A stretch of DNA of 64,000 nt from Chitinophagaceae bacterium (lineage in GTDB: Bacteria > Bacteroidota > Bacteroidia > Chitinophagales > Chitinophagaceae): NCBI GenBank assembly GCA_947454235.1, contig CANGIY010000002.1:124001-188000 (forward strand), given 5' to 3'. Both the position numbers and the translations under genes were made by a program. Shown piece after piece: positions 1 to 9,244 of the stretch (position 1 is the first letter of the stretch; each line of letters starts with the position of its first letter). The notes under the pieces are model-generated. The model was not told the origin of the DNA and did no database searches. It saw nothing but the letters and a program-made list of their open reading frames with translations.

Positions 1-865
1 CCATCATTGAAATTGGCATACCCTCGAAGTTTGAGGGCAAAAGCAAAATATCTGATTCTGTCAGCATGCTGTAGACCTCACTTTGAGACTGCCATCCCTT
101 GAGTGAAATGTTTTGTTCTAAACCAAGGTCTTTAATGAGTTTCACCAAATCGTTTTTGTCGGCGTCACCATCACCTACCACATTCAATTCAAAATTAATC
201 CCTTCTTTTTTTAGTTCATTGCCCAGCAATGCAAGGTCTTTAATGCGTTTTTGGTAATGATTCAGTCTGCCCACATAAATCAAGCGAGTGGGTGAGTGAT
301 TGAAAAATGAAGTGCGTGCCGATGGTAATGCAATGCCACACGGTATTGTGAACATTTTTTCGGATCCTATCTCCTGCGTTTCTTTTAGAGTTTTTGTTGT
401 GACTCTATTTGATACACTGGTGTATAAATCAATGTCGTTTTTATACTGTGCTGCCAGTTTATAATAATGCCCTTCATCAGCATGAAGTACGCCTACTAAA
501 GGGTAGGTAGCCCTCATTTCCCATGCCGACTTCCATATAGAAGCGTCGTCAGAAAGAATGATTGGGGTGCTTATAGGTACGTTTTCAGAAAGCAATTGCT
601 TGTAAAAGAACTCCCTGTATTCGGGTGCGCCAAACTCAAATTCTTGTCCAGCCTTAGTAGTAACTAATTTTACTTTATTTGGTTGACTCTTAATGAGTTT
701 AATGAGTGTTTCTTTACCCTTACCTGAATAAAACTCCTCGCTTGGTTCTATAGTTACGAAATATGTTTCATAACCGTTATTAGAATAATAAACTGCAAAA
801 TCTGCCATCCAGCGGGTGACACCACCTCTGTGATAGGGATGGCACAGAAAGGCTATTCTGTTCAT
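1..865 (-). CDS. Glycosyltransferase, GT4 family (C-terminus cut by window edge)
   Basis: Reading leftward from ATG 865-863, 288 codons are open to the window edge. The start MNRIAFLCHPYHRGGVTRW has the glycine-rich donor-loop look of GT-B enzymes. A linker RLIYVGRLNHYQKRI opens the C-terminal Rossmann domain, and close to the edge stands LLLPSNFEGMPISMM, the E-x-F-E-G-x-P signature of GT4 retaining transferases that contacts the nucleotide sugar. It probably adds a sugar to a cell-surface glycan in the cytoplasm or at the inner membrane; donor and acceptor cannot be told. Its ATG overlaps the asnB stop as ATGA (865-862), so it is translationally coupled to asnB and belongs to the same leftward polysaccharide unit. 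The C-terminal ~80-100 residues lie outside the window. Family call is confident, substrate unknown. Confidence 0.88.
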   Translation of the reverse strand, partial: MNRIAFLCHPYHRGGVTRWMADFAVYYSNNGYETYFVTIEPSEEFYSGKGKETLIKLIKSQPNKVKLVTTKAGQEFEFGAPEYREFFYKQLLSENVPISTPIILSDDASIWKSAWEMRATYPLVGVLHADEGHYYKLAAQYKNDIDLYTSVSNRVTTKTLKETQEIGSEKMFTIPCGIALPSARTSFFNHSPTRLIYVGRLNHYQKRIKDLALLGNELKKEGINFELNVVGDGDADKNDLVKLIKDLGLEQNISLKGWQSQSEVYSMLTESDILLLPSNFEGMPISMM

Positions 866-2838
866 TCTGAATACGGATTATAACCCTGAGAAACCATATT
901 GTACCACTTAGCAAAGCAGATTATTCTCCACGGAACGAAATCGAATTTTCTTTTTCCGGCAATCATATCTTCCAAATAGTTTTTGACTTCTGTTGGTTCT
1001 AGAATTCTTTCACTGAACTGCTTGCAAGCCTTATCTATTTCTTGTCTGAACCATTCAGTACCTTCTTGTTTCAACCAAAGTTCTTCAGGAGTTACAAATC
1101 CCATCTTGTCTTTCCTGTTCTCAATCATTTCAGGAATTACGCCATGCATGGCATCACGTAAAATCTGTTTTCTTACACCGTTTTTGTAAATAAAACGCTC
1201 TGGTAAACTAAATGTGAATTCAACGAAATTCACGTCTAAAAATGGGGTTCTTGATTCTACGCTCCACGCCATTGAATTGTGGTCTTCATACCTTAACAAT
1301 GCAGGTAGAGGTTCAAGGTACATTTGGCGCTTTAAGTTGTGGCTAAGGTTAACCGAAGGAGTCGAGAATCGTTCGGCCGTATGCCCTCCCTTAATAAAAG
1401 TCACCTTGTTTTCACGTGTAATTCGAAGCTTCTTAGGCATCACTTTACGCAAAAAAGGATGTGCGACTTGTGCTGCGGCAATTAAAAAACCTTTTGGATA
1501 GTTACCGTGGGCTTTTTTATATGCGTTTATTTCGCTTAAAAGCCCCGCAAAGTTATTAGAAGTGAGCAACCCGGTATAGAAAGGAATATCATTTCCACCA
1601 TAGCCTGCCAACTGCTCATCAGCACCTTGTCCGTCAATCATTACTTTCAGCCTTGCCTCATGGGTAGCTTTAAAAACTGCCCATTGACTAAATTGAGAAG
1701 TGCTTCCCGTTGGTGCATCCTGATGCCAGATAAATTGATCAATTTCACCCATTAATTGATTGAAGCTTGGGAAAGTTCGGTGCGGATGAGCACCAGTTTT
1801 TTTGATGACCTCATCAGCAAATTTCCACTCATCAAATTTCGGATCCGCGTAGCAAGCGGTAACAGTTTCCTGGCCTGCAAAATCTCCTTTTTCTTTCAAA
1901 AGGTCGGCCGCAAGGCATACAATGCTCGAACTATCCAGTCCCCCCGAAAGGCAAGAACCTACTTTTACATCGCTGCGTAAACGTAATTTAACGGCATTTG
2001 TAAGTATTTTTCTGAATTCCTTAGCCGCATCATTGTAATTGCCCTTCCATTTTTTTTCAGGAATTGTGTACCACCGTTTCGTTTCAATTTCGGTGTTCAT
2101 CCTGTTAAGGTCAATGCGCATGTAATGTCCACATTCAAGGCTCTTTACATTTGCATACAATGTATCGTTGGTATGGTTAATTGCTCCGGTCGCCAAGAAC
2201 ATCTTAACCATTTTTTCATTTAATCGGAATTTAAAATCTGGGTAGGATCGTATCTGTTTGATTTCAGATGCTATATAGATTACTTTTTCATCAGAATAAT
2301 AGAACACAGGTTTTACGCCAAATCTATCCCTTACTACATACAACTGATTTTTTTTGTAATCGAGGATTGTGAAGGCAAACATGCCGTTGAATTTTTCAAG
2401 GCATTTTGGTCCCCATTGCTCCCACGCGTGCAATATAACTTCTGTATCAGAAGAAGAATTAAACTGATGCCTGAGCGCATAAAGTTCGTCCCTGATTTCG
2501 AGATAATTATAAATTTCTCCGTTGAAGCAAATAGCTAAACGCGCATATTCATTCACCATTGGCTGGTGACCACCAGGCGAAAGATCTACAATTGAAAGTC
2601 GGCGATGACCAAAGCCGATTCTAAACTTTGTATCAGGCTGTAATCGGTCGTAACTATAAAAATTCAAGGTCGAATCATCAGTATCTGCACCTGCCCAAAT
2701 TGTTGGGTTTTCACCTTGATTCCATGTCATAAAACCTTCATCATCAGGACCTCTATGCCTAATGATTGAAGCCGCATTAATCAAATCTTGCGAGTTACTC
2801 GCAGGAATTTTATTGACAATGGCTAATATTCCACACAT
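862..2838 (-). CDS. asnB: Asparagine synthetase (glutamine-hydrolysing), class B
   Basis: 658 aa. Catalytic Cys2 follows Met1 (MCGILAIV), giving the N-terminal nucleophile of class II glutamine amidotransferases once Met is removed. Other amidotransferase motifs are RHRGPDD near 28-33, GFGHRRLSIVDLS near 75-87 and FNGEIYNY near 105-112. The C-terminal synthetase domain has the ATP-pyrophosphatase loop SGGLDSSS at 298-305. It transfers glutamine nitrogen to aspartate, or in such loci possibly to a sugar acid carboxylate. At 658 aa it is longer than E. coli AsnB (~554), matching the long AsnB forms common inside Bacteroidota and Proteobacteria O-antigen/capsule clusters. It sits between two glycosyltransferase genes, 93 nt after one and overlapping the other by 4 nt. 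Inference: it may amidate a uronic acid in the glycan rather than supply asparagine. Confidence 0.93.
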   Translation of the reverse strand: MCGILAIVNKIPASNSQDLINAASIIRHRGPDDEGFMTWNQGENPTIWAGADTDDSTLNFYSYDRLQPDTKFRIGFGHRRLSIVDLSPGGHQPMVNEYARLAICFNGEIYNYLEIRDELYALRHQFNSSSDTEVILHAWEQWGPKCLEKFNGMFAFTILDYKKNQLYVVRDRFGVKPVFYYSDEKVIYIASEIKQIRSYPDFKFRLNEKMVKMFLATGAINHTNDTLYANVKSLECGHYMRIDLNRMNTEIETKRWYTIPEKKWKGNYNDAAKEFRKILTNAVKLRLRSDVKVGSCLSGGLDSSSIVCLAADLLKEKGDFAGQETVTACYADPKFDEWKFADEVIKKTGAHPHRTFPSFNQLMGEIDQFIWHQDAPTGSTSQFSQWAVFKATHEARLKVMIDGQGADEQLAGYGGNDIPFYTGLLTSNNFAGLLSEINAYKKAHGNYPKGFLIAAAQVAHPFLRKVMPKKLRITRENKVTFIKGGHTAERFSTPSVNLSHNLKRQMYLEPLPALLRYEDHNSMAWSVESRTPFLDVNFVEFTFSLPERFIYKNGVRKQILRDAMHGVIPEMIENRKDKMGFVTPEELWLKQEGTEWFRQEIDKACKQFSERILEPTEVKNYLEDMIAGKRKFDFVPWRIICFAKWYNMVSQGYNPYSE

Positions 2839-2931
2839 ACAATCTACTGTTTAACGGGGTATTTTAATGGGTTCAACATAGGTGCAGGGTAAAAATAAGG
2901 AGATATATGGCATTAGCGTATGAAATACACT

Positions 2932-4176
2932 TTATTTTTCAAGATTTGCCTCTAGAATTTTGTACAATTTGGCTGAATTGTCTTTAAAACTTCCCCATTT
3001 GTTTACAATAAATTCTCTGGCATTTTGTGCAAGCTCGTTTCTTTTTTCAGGGTTTTCTAAAAGCCATTTTAGTTTTTCAAAAATTAGTTTTGGCTGCTTA
3101 GGAGGCACCAGTAAGCCGTTGTAGCCATCCTGAATTAATTCAGGGTGACCGCATACATTGGTTGTTAGTACGGGAATGCCACAAGAAAGCGCTTCTACCA
3201 CCGCATTTGCAATACCTTCCCAATGGGATGGCAAACAAAATATATCGGCACAAACATAGTATTTGGCGATATCGGCAGGCGGAATTTCTTTTAAGTTTTT
3301 GAAATGCTCACTTAATCCCCGTTTACGGGCTTCTGCATCCAGGTCAATATCAGAAGAACCCGAATTAATGCTGAGTAAAATGAAGTCGTCACGAAACTCG
3401 CGTAGATCTTTCAGCGCATCAAAAAGGTCTAACCAACCTTTTCTTACTAGTGCAGAACCTACGGATAGTATGACATTTTTAGTACCTAAAGGTGGTAAGT
3501 TAAAGCTAGAGCGCAATGCTGTTTTTTTTTCCGCTGAAACAGGCTCAAAATTTTGGTATTCGACACCACGCCTAACAACACTATAGCTTAAGTTTTTGCC
3601 AACCAGTTTATTTGCTTCTTCAGCCAGATAACCAGCAACTGCAAATCTAATGTCAGCAGATTCCCACGATTCTATAAAGATACTCATTGTCCTCGCATTA
3701 TCATGAGGCCAAACAAGTACATCGTCACCGATAAGAAGAATACCAGATTTTATCCCCAATTTTTGTGCTGCTGTTTGCACAAGGCGTGCTGTTGGCATCC
3801 ATTGTGAATAAAAAATATCTTCCTTGGGGTTTAATTGAATATTATTACGTTCAAAAAAATTAGTTATAGATTCAATATAACGTTGCTCATATTTTTTTCT
3901 AAAAATGAATCCGGGACGCATATTGCCTATTCTTGGATGATAAACATGAATGCCATCATATTCACGCTCCATTGGGTAAATAACTTTTGAGTTATCTTCC
4001 CAACTTTTATTGAGCTTGTTAAATGGGGCTGGAGGCGTCCACAAGATTGGTTGAATAACTTTAAGGTCGGCTCCGTTTTCAATTAAGCCTTTAAACTGTC
4101 GGTGAGCAAAAATTCCGCTCCATTTCAGCCCCGGAACATCGTAAGGATAAAAAGATGGGAAAGCCCAAATTCTCAT
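2932..4176 (-). CDS. Glycosyltransferase, GT4 family
   Basis: 414 aa, GT-B fold. The N-terminal half (1-225) is the acceptor domain. The donor domain begins at ILSVGSALVRKGW (236-248), followed by FCLPSHWEGIANAVVEALSC (313-332), the canonical E-x(7)-E nucleotide-sugar signature, and GYNGLLVPP (351-359). No signal peptide or transmembrane segment is evident, so it should act on the cytoplasmic face of the membrane. The neighbours (asnB, epimerase, another GT4) place it in surface-polysaccharide synthesis. It starts 144 nt after the end of the epimerase gene and precedes asnB. Linkage and sugar cannot be predicted. Confidence 0.9.
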   Translation of the reverse strand: MRIWAFPSFYPYDVPGLKWSGIFAHRQFKGLIENGADLKVIQPILWTPPAPFNKLNKSWEDNSKVIYPMEREYDGIHVYHPRIGNMRPGFIFRKKYEQRYIESITNFFERNNIQLNPKEDIFYSQWMPTARLVQTAAQKLGIKSGILLIGDDVLVWPHDNARTMSIFIESWESADIRFAVAGYLAEEANKLVGKNLSYSVVRRGVEYQNFEPVSAEKKTALRSSFNLPPLGTKNVILSVGSALVRKGWLDLFDALKDLREFRDDFILLSINSGSSDIDLDAEARKRGLSEHFKNLKEIPPADIAKYYVCADIFCLPSHWEGIANAVVEALSCGIPVLTTNVCGHPELIQDGYNGLLVPPKQPKLIFEKLKWLLENPEKRNELAQNAREFIVNKWGSFKDNSAKLYKILEANLEK

Positions 4177-4320
4177 TGTATTATTTTTAGTTGAGAGAAC
4201 ACCACGATAATCTTATTCACTGATGTGTGAATAGTCAACACGCGTGGGGCAAAAGTAATTTTTTTTTACTGGTACGGTATCCCTAAATATAAATCAACCG
4301 TAAATTAATAAATGATCAGT

Positions 4321-5265
4321 TTATTGTTGGCGGTACCATTCAATAAACTTACCAATACCTTCCCTAATTCCGGTTGACGGGTTATATCCAAGAAGTTTTG
4401 TGCTTTTTTCTATATTTGACCATGTGTAAGGAACATCGCCCGGTTGCTCTGGTAAGTACTCGATGGTTGCTTTTTTACCCATAAGGTCTTCAATTGTCTG
4501 TACCAACTCCATGAGACTCACCGTGTGCGTATTTCCCAAATTAAACAATTCAAACTCGCTGTTGTTATAATTCAGGGCACCAACAATACCGGCAACAATG
4601 TCTTCAATGAATGTATAATCTCTAAAAGTTTTTCCATCGCCAAACATTTGGATGGTTTTACCTTGGTCTATGGCTTTCACGAACTTATGAATCGCTAAAT
4701 CAGGCCTTTGGCGTGGCCCGAACACAGTGAAAAAGCGTAGTCCAATAATTGACAAACCAAAGTATTTTTGGTACAAACGACACAATGCCTCACCCGAAAG
4801 TTTTGAATAAGCGTAGACACTAATCGGCTGTAGTTTTTCATCTTCAACCGACCACGGTAAATTTTTATTTACACCGTAAACACTACTAGAAGAGGCAAAA
4901 ATCACTTTTTTAGGACCACAATTACGTGCGTATTCTAATAAATGCGTGGTGCCCATGATGTTGCTGTTGTTATACCCAATTGGATCAGCCATTGATGGGC
5001 GCACACCTGCTTTAGCTGCGAGATGAATTATACTATCAAATTTCTCAGTCTTTAAGGTTTCCCAAAGTTGGGTACTGGTTAGGTCAGCTTCAATAAGCTT
5101 GAATGAAGTATTCTTGATTGCGGTTGCAATATTGCTTTCTTTAATTTTTCTGTCGTAGAATGGATCGAAATTATCAATTCCCACTACTTCATGCCCCAAT
5201 GACAGCAATTTCTCACTTAAATGACTTCCAATAAAACCTGCTGCGCCCGTCAAAAGAATTCTCAT
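4321..5265 (-). CDS. NAD-dependent epimerase, UDP-glucuronate 4-epimerase-like
   Basis: 314 aa from ATG 5265; a GTG start 39 nt upstream would add a Lys-rich extension, but MRILLTGAAGFIGSHL is the natural Rossmann start. Extended short-chain dehydrogenase: NAD motif G7-x-x-G-x-x-G13, the DNFDPFYD stretch (31-38) typical of the CapI/LpsL UDP-glucuronate epimerase branch, SSSSVYG near 125-131 with the catalytic Ser, and catalytic Y151-x-x-x-K155. LRFFTVFGPRQRPDLA binds the UDP-sugar. It would interconvert UDP-glucuronate and UDP-galacturonate, or a related pair, as precursors of the neighbouring glycan. UDP-glucose 4-epimerase is a less likely alternative. First gene of the leftward unit. Confidence 0.85.
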   Translation of the reverse strand: MRILLTGAAGFIGSHLSEKLLSLGHEVVGIDNFDPFYDRKIKESNIATAIKNTSFKLIEADLTSTQLWETLKTEKFDSIIHLAAKAGVRPSMADPIGYNNSNIMGTTHLLEYARNCGPKKVIFASSSSVYGVNKNLPWSVEDEKLQPISVYAYSKLSGEALCRLYQKYFGLSIIGLRFFTVFGPRQRPDLAIHKFVKAIDQGKTIQMFGDGKTFRDYTFIEDIVAGIVGALNYNNSEFELFNLGNTHTVSLMELVQTIEDLMGKKATIEYLPEQPGDVPYTWSNIEKSTKLLGYNPSTGIREGIGKFIEWYRQQ

Positions 5266-5529
5266 GGCACAAAAATACTTTTTTTTCAAAGGTTTTGAAA
5301 ACACAGATTCAGTGAATTCATTTTTTCGTTTTTGGAAACAAATATCTAGGTGAAATTTTGTTGGTTTATTGTTGCTAAATCGCCATTTTGAATTGCGATA
5401 TTCATTATATTTAATTGGTAGTTAAAGTTGAATGCGTTGATTAACAACGCGAGGTCCCTAATTTTTTCAATAGATTATAAAATGTAAAAATCATGTGTTT
5501 ACTTTGGTGTCACAACACGGATTTATTTT

Positions 5530-6684
5530 TTGCGTAAAACCCTTATTCTTTCGTACGCCAATTGGGACTCGTTAATAGAGTTGCCTTACGTTATAAAAAA
5601 CGGAGGTGGCGGGGTTGTCGTCTACTGTAAGAAAGGTGCATGGGCAATAGAAAACAATTACTACGATGAATGGATTGAAGCGCCTGATGGAGAAATAGCT
5701 TATTTAGATAAGTTGTTTCAAGTAATGCGGGAAAGAGGCAATGAGTTTGATTGGGTGATTCCAGGTGATGACGAAATTCTTCGTTTACTGAATGAGCATA
5801 TTCAATCGGAAGATTTGTTCAAAAAGCTCCTTCCAATTACAAAAATCGAAAACAGAGCAATGCTTGGTACCAAGTCAGGTTTCTCTGATGTTTGTATTAA
5901 ATGCAACATACCTACTCCCAAGTATCTAGTATACACTACCGGAATGTCTGATGAACACATCAGCTCGTACATGGGATTTCCATTAATTATCAAGTTAGAT
6001 AAAAGTCAGGCTGGTACAGGCGTTTTTATTTGCCACAACAATACTGAATTCAATGCCGTTTGGAGCGGAATAACTGATAGAGAAAATTGTGTCTTTCAGC
6101 AGTTCATAAAAGGGTTTGAAGTGAAAATGGAAGCTTTGTATGACGATGGTAAATTGATAGCCCATACTTATTCAAGAATATTAAAGGTCTTGGGAAAGAA
6201 TGGACTTTCAACGCAACGGCTTTTTATAAACTACCCTGAGATTAGGACCATGCTCGAAGAAATGGGTGAAAAGTTTGGGTTAAATGGATTTGGTAATATT
6301 GCCTTTATGGTTGACGAAAAGTCGGGCAAGCATTACCTAATTGAGGCAGACTTACGACCTAATTCGTGGGTTTTTTACGGTAAATTTAATGGTGTTGATT
6401 TTAGTGAGGCAGTACGGCGGAAATTGAATAAAGAACACAAACTAGTTAAGAATACTATGGCTGTTCATTCTACAGTTCGAGTTTCGTTGTACAAGAAAGA
6501 TATGATGCGGGCTATAGTTGAAAAAGATACTGAAAGCCTACTATACTGGTTTTTCAATAAGGAAAATAGCAGTCGATTTAAGCCCAATTACGACCCTAAA
6601 TTGCTAAAATCGACCAATGAATATTTGTGGTGGTACTTTAAAGACCTGGCTAAAAATAAAATTGCAAAGATTTTAAAAAAGTAG
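5530..6684 (+). CDS. ATP-grasp domain protein, carbamoyl-phosphate-synthase-like
   Basis: 384 aa starting at TTG 5530; the next in-frame ATG is 65 codons in, beyond the first conserved strand (LILSYANWDSLIELPYVI), so TTG is preferred. Residues 1-100 form a pre-grasp domain. The ATP-grasp core includes GFPLIIKLDKSQAGTGV (149-165, nucleotide-binding Lys and Gly loop) and YLIEADLRPNSW (269-280, the metal-binding Glu/Asp/Asn block). Such enzymes ligate a carboxylate to an amine or thiol via an acylphosphate. It is divergent from the epimerase gene at the border of the polysaccharide locus and could build an amino-acid-substituted sugar or small peptide. The substrate is not identifiable. No leader or membrane segment. 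Confidence 0.72.
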   Translation: MRKTLILSYANWDSLIELPYVIKNGGGGVVVYCKKGAWAIENNYYDEWIEAPDGEIAYLDKLFQVMRERGNEFDWVIPGDDEILRLLNEHIQSEDLFKKLLPITKIENRAMLGTKSGFSDVCIKCNIPTPKYLVYTTGMSDEHISSYMGFPLIIKLDKSQAGTGVFICHNNTEFNAVWSGITDRENCVFQQFIKGFEVKMEALYDDGKLIAHTYSRILKVLGKNGLSTQRLFINYPEIRTMLEEMGEKFGLNGFGNIAFMVDEKSGKHYLIEADLRPNSWVFYGKFNGVDFSEAVRRKLNKEHKLVKNTMAVHSTVRVSLYKKDMMRAIVEKDTESLLYWFFNKENSSRFKPNYDPKLLKSTNEYLWWYFKDLAKNKIAKILKK

Positions 6685-6763
6685 ATCGTAGGTTGAATTA
6701 AATAGCCTTTACTTTTTTGTTGAATAACTTAGAAGCTCTGTTACCGCTTTCCACAAATTAAAC

Positions 6764-6771
6764 TATTTTTG
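6764..6771 (+). promoter_or_regulatory. -7 promoter element TATTTTTG
   Basis: Exact match to the Bacteroidota -7 consensus TAnnTTTG, 20 nt before the ATG of the esterase gene at 6792. No clear -33 TTG at the usual spacing. Confidence 0.55.
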
Positions 6772-6791
6772 TAGATTATAATCTCATTTTT

Positions 6792-8000
6792 ATGAAGAAA
6801 CTACTTTTACTCCTATCAATTTTAGTTTCCGGGTTTGGTGCTTACCAAAGTAACGGACAATGCAATGGAAGCAGGTACGCTGATTTCATTTTCCCAAGTT
6901 TTACAAAAACAACTGTAGAATATTCGAGTGTCTACCACTTGAATATGGACATTTACCAACCAACTGGAGACACTTTGTCGGCTCGTCCACTCATTATTTT
7001 GGCGCACGGTGGTTCTTTCATTAGTGGTGCAAGAGACCAGGATTCTACTGTTTATTGGATGTGTTCCAACTTTGCGAAAAGGGGGTATGTAACTGTTTCT
7101 ATTGACTACCGCCTCGCGTCGAGCCTTTTGGTGATGTACGATTCAGCGCAGGCAATCGATGAAGTTGTGAAAGCTGTAAGCGATGGTAAAGCAGCAGTGA
7201 GGTATTTCAAAATGCCTGCAAATATTTCGACTTACAAAATCGATACGAACAACATTTATATAGGCGGTAACTCGGCTGGTGCAGTATTGTATATGCATGT
7301 TGGTTACCTCGACAGTCTTTCAGAATGTAATGCTGATGTAGCTGACGCTATGGCTGCGAATGGTGGCTTTGAAGGTAATTCAGGTAATGCCGGTTATTCA
7401 TCAAAAGCGAAAGCAGTAATCGATTTGGCTGGTGGATTGAACAGTACATCGTTCGTGGGAATGAATGATATTCCTTCGGTGAATGCACAGGGCGATGCCG
7501 ACCAAGTGGTGCCTTATACTTGCAACCACCCGGTTATTGGATTGCCAGTGCCTGTTACGCTTTGTGGTCTCGGATCATTGGAGGCGGTGTATACTGCCAA
7601 CCGTGTTTACCACATGAGTAAGGTATTTCCGGGTAGGGGACATGTGCCTTGGGCAAGTGACCCTGCTGTTTACACAACTGTAGATTCTTTGGTGAAAGTA
7701 TTTTTGTACTACATGGTTTGCTCATCAGGTCTTGAAACACCGGGTATAGCAAGTACACTCAACGAATTGAGCATTTACCCTAATCCTTCTTTTGGGAATT
7801 TGAATTTCAGTTCCGGTATTTCAATCAATAAAATTGAGATTTACGATTATTCAGGCAAGCGAGTGATGCAGTTTTCAAATATTGGAAAGTCACAGATTGA
7901 TATAGATATGAGCGACTATAACAGTGGAATATACCTGGCTAAAGTGACGTACGATGACCCTCAAAAGAATACAGACATCAGAAAAGTAATCATCAAATAA
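6792..8000 (+). CDS. Secreted alpha/beta-hydrolase (carboxylesterase-like) with T9SS sorting domain
   Basis: 402 aa. A signal peptide spans 1-23 (MKKLLLLLSILVSGFGAYQS). The hydrolase domain runs ~45-310: oxyanion motif AHGGSFISG (71-79), nucleophile elbow GGNSAGA (158-164, Ser161), acid candidate in GDADQVVP (Asp235 or Asp237) and catalytic His284 in GRGHVPW. This fits the BD-FAE/hormone-sensitive-lipase-like esterases that deacylate xylan or small esters. The last ~75 residues, starting ELSIYPNPSFGNL, form a type A T9SS sorting domain, so the enzyme is exported, then secreted or anchored at the cell surface. It is monocistronic, with its own promoter and a shared terminator. Substrate unknown. 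Confidence 0.88.
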   Translation: MKKLLLLLSILVSGFGAYQSNGQCNGSRYADFIFPSFTKTTVEYSSVYHLNMDIYQPTGDTLSARPLIILAHGGSFISGARDQDSTVYWMCSNFAKRGYVTVSIDYRLASSLLVMYDSAQAIDEVVKAVSDGKAAVRYFKMPANISTYKIDTNNIYIGGNSAGAVLYMHVGYLDSLSECNADVADAMAANGGFEGNSGNAGYSSKAKAVIDLAGGLNSTSFVGMNDIPSVNAQGDADQVVPYTCNHPVIGLPVPVTLCGLGSLEAVYTANRVYHMSKVFPGRGHVPWASDPAVYTTVDSLVKVFLYYMVCSSGLETPGIASTLNELSIYPNPSFGNLNFSSGISINKIEIYDYSGKRVMQFSNIGKSQIDIDMSDYNSGIYLAKVTYDDPQKNTDIRKVIIK

Positions 8001-8022
8001 GACTATTTTTTCGAAGACATAA

Positions 8023-8056
8023 AAAATCCCCGGTTGCTGATGCTGCCAGGGATTTT
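8023..8056. terminator. Bidirectional intrinsic terminator
   Basis: AAAATCCC (8023-8030) pairs with GGGATTTT (8049-8056) around an 18-nt loop. It lies between the convergent ends of the esterase and kdsB genes, with A/T flanks on both sides. Confidence 0.7.
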
Positions 8057-8098
8057 CGTATAGATGACTGAAACTTTAAATCGAAAACGCTTTTTGTA

Positions 8099-8842
8099 CT
8101 ACTCCCAGCCTTTTTCTTTCATCAGAAGTTCTGCTTTTTGAATATCCTCGGGCATATCAATTTCTACACCCATGTAGTTGGTAATCGCCATTTTCATAGG
8201 TACACCGTGTTCCAGGAAACGAAGACATTCTACTTTTTCTGCATTTTCAAGTGGTGTCATTTCCCAATTGGTGAACGACAATAGCGCGTTTTTACGGAAT
8301 GCATAAACGCCAATATGCTCGTAGTAAGTGATGGAAATATCTTTGTTGCGCGGGTAGGGTACAACACTTCTTGAAAAGAAGATAGCGTCGTTATTGAGTG
8401 CCAATGCCACTTTTACATAATTGGGGTCTGCAATCAACGCAGGGTCTTTGAGTTCTTGTACCAATGAACCCACCTGTACGTTCTTACCATCTTCGCCTCT
8501 AAACAGGTTGAGTAAAAGTTCTAACGGCTGTTTTTGCACAAATGGTTCATCGCCCTGTACGTTTACAAAAATATCGGCATCCATATTGGCTGCAACTTCT
8601 GCAATCCTATCGGTGCCGCTTTCGTATTCGTGTTGGCTTTTTACTGCTTTACCGCCATTGTTTACAATCTCTTCTATGATTTCGTCGCTGTCAGAAACAA
8701 CAATAACTTCATCAAAAAGCCCTGTATTTAATGCCGATCGGTAAGTGCGTACAATAACGCTCACGCCGTTTATTTTCGCCAATAATTTTTTAGGGAAACG
8801 TGTAGCCTGCAAGCGGGCAGGTATCAAAGCTATAGCTTTCAT
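8099..8842 (-). CDS. kdsB: 3-deoxy-manno-octulosonate cytidylyltransferase (CMP-Kdo synthetase)
   Basis: 247 aa, the usual length. N-terminal IPARLQATRFPKKLL (7-21) is the nucleotidyltransferase signature that binds CTP. DIFVNVQGDEPFV holds the metal-binding Asp of the family, and the C-terminal LRFLEHGVPMKMAIT segment is also typical. It activates Kdo with CTP to CMP-Kdo for attachment to lipid A, in the cytoplasm. Last gene of a leftward unit; only 9 nt separate it from the DUF423 gene. Together with lpxK at 42.6 kb it shows an ordinary Kdo-lipid A pathway. Confidence 0.96.
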   Translation of the reverse strand: MKAIALIPARLQATRFPKKLLAKINGVSVIVRTYRSALNTGLFDEVIVVSDSDEIIEEIVNNGGKAVKSQHEYESGTDRIAEVAANMDADIFVNVQGDEPFVQKQPLELLLNLFRGEDGKNVQVGSLVQELKDPALIADPNYVKVALALNNDAIFFSRSVVPYPRNKDISITYYEHIGVYAFRKNALLSFTNWEMTPLENAEKVECLRFLEHGVPMKMAITNYMGVEIDMPEDIQKAELLMKEKGWE

Positions 8843-8851
8843 TTTTTTGAA

Positions 8852-9244
8852 TTATTGTTTAGAAGATTTCGCAACGCCCATTGCCAAAAGCAACCAGCCG
8901 GCAATGAAAAATAAACCACCGAAAGGAGTAATAATACCGACAGGACCTAAACCCACACCAGTTGATTTTAAGAAACTCAAAGCATACAACGAACCGCTGA
9001 ACAGTATTATACCAATTATAAATGCATAAGTGGCCCATTCCAATTGTTTTGATTTAGCATGAACATAAACCAAACCTGTAGCCAGCAAAGCAAAGCAATG
9101 ATAAAACTGGTAGGTGACCCCTTTCATGTAAATCTCTATCAGTTCGGGGGAAAGTATGTTCTTGAGACCGTGTGCACCAAATGCGCCCAAGGCTACAGCG
9201 AGGGCTCCGAAAATTGCACCACCAACTATGGCAGGTTTAAACAT
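8852..9244 (-). CDS. DUF423 family small inner-membrane protein
   Basis: 130 aa with four hydrophobic segments (about 5-24, 45-62, 70-90 and 97-122). The start MFKPAIVGGAIFGALAVALG and the following AFGAHGL are typical of the DUF423 (YwdK/YgdD-like) family, whose function is not established. The gene overlaps the end of the shikimate kinase gene by 19 nt and precedes kdsB by 9 nt, so it is co-transcribed with both. No motif suggests an enzyme. Confidence 0.85.
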   Translation of the reverse strand: MFKPAIVGGAIFGALAVALGAFGAHGLKNILSPELIEIYMKGVTYQFYHCFALLATGLVYVHAKSKQLEWATYAFIIGIILFSGSLYALSFLKSTGVGLGPVGIITPFGGLFFIAGWLLLAMGVAKSSKQ

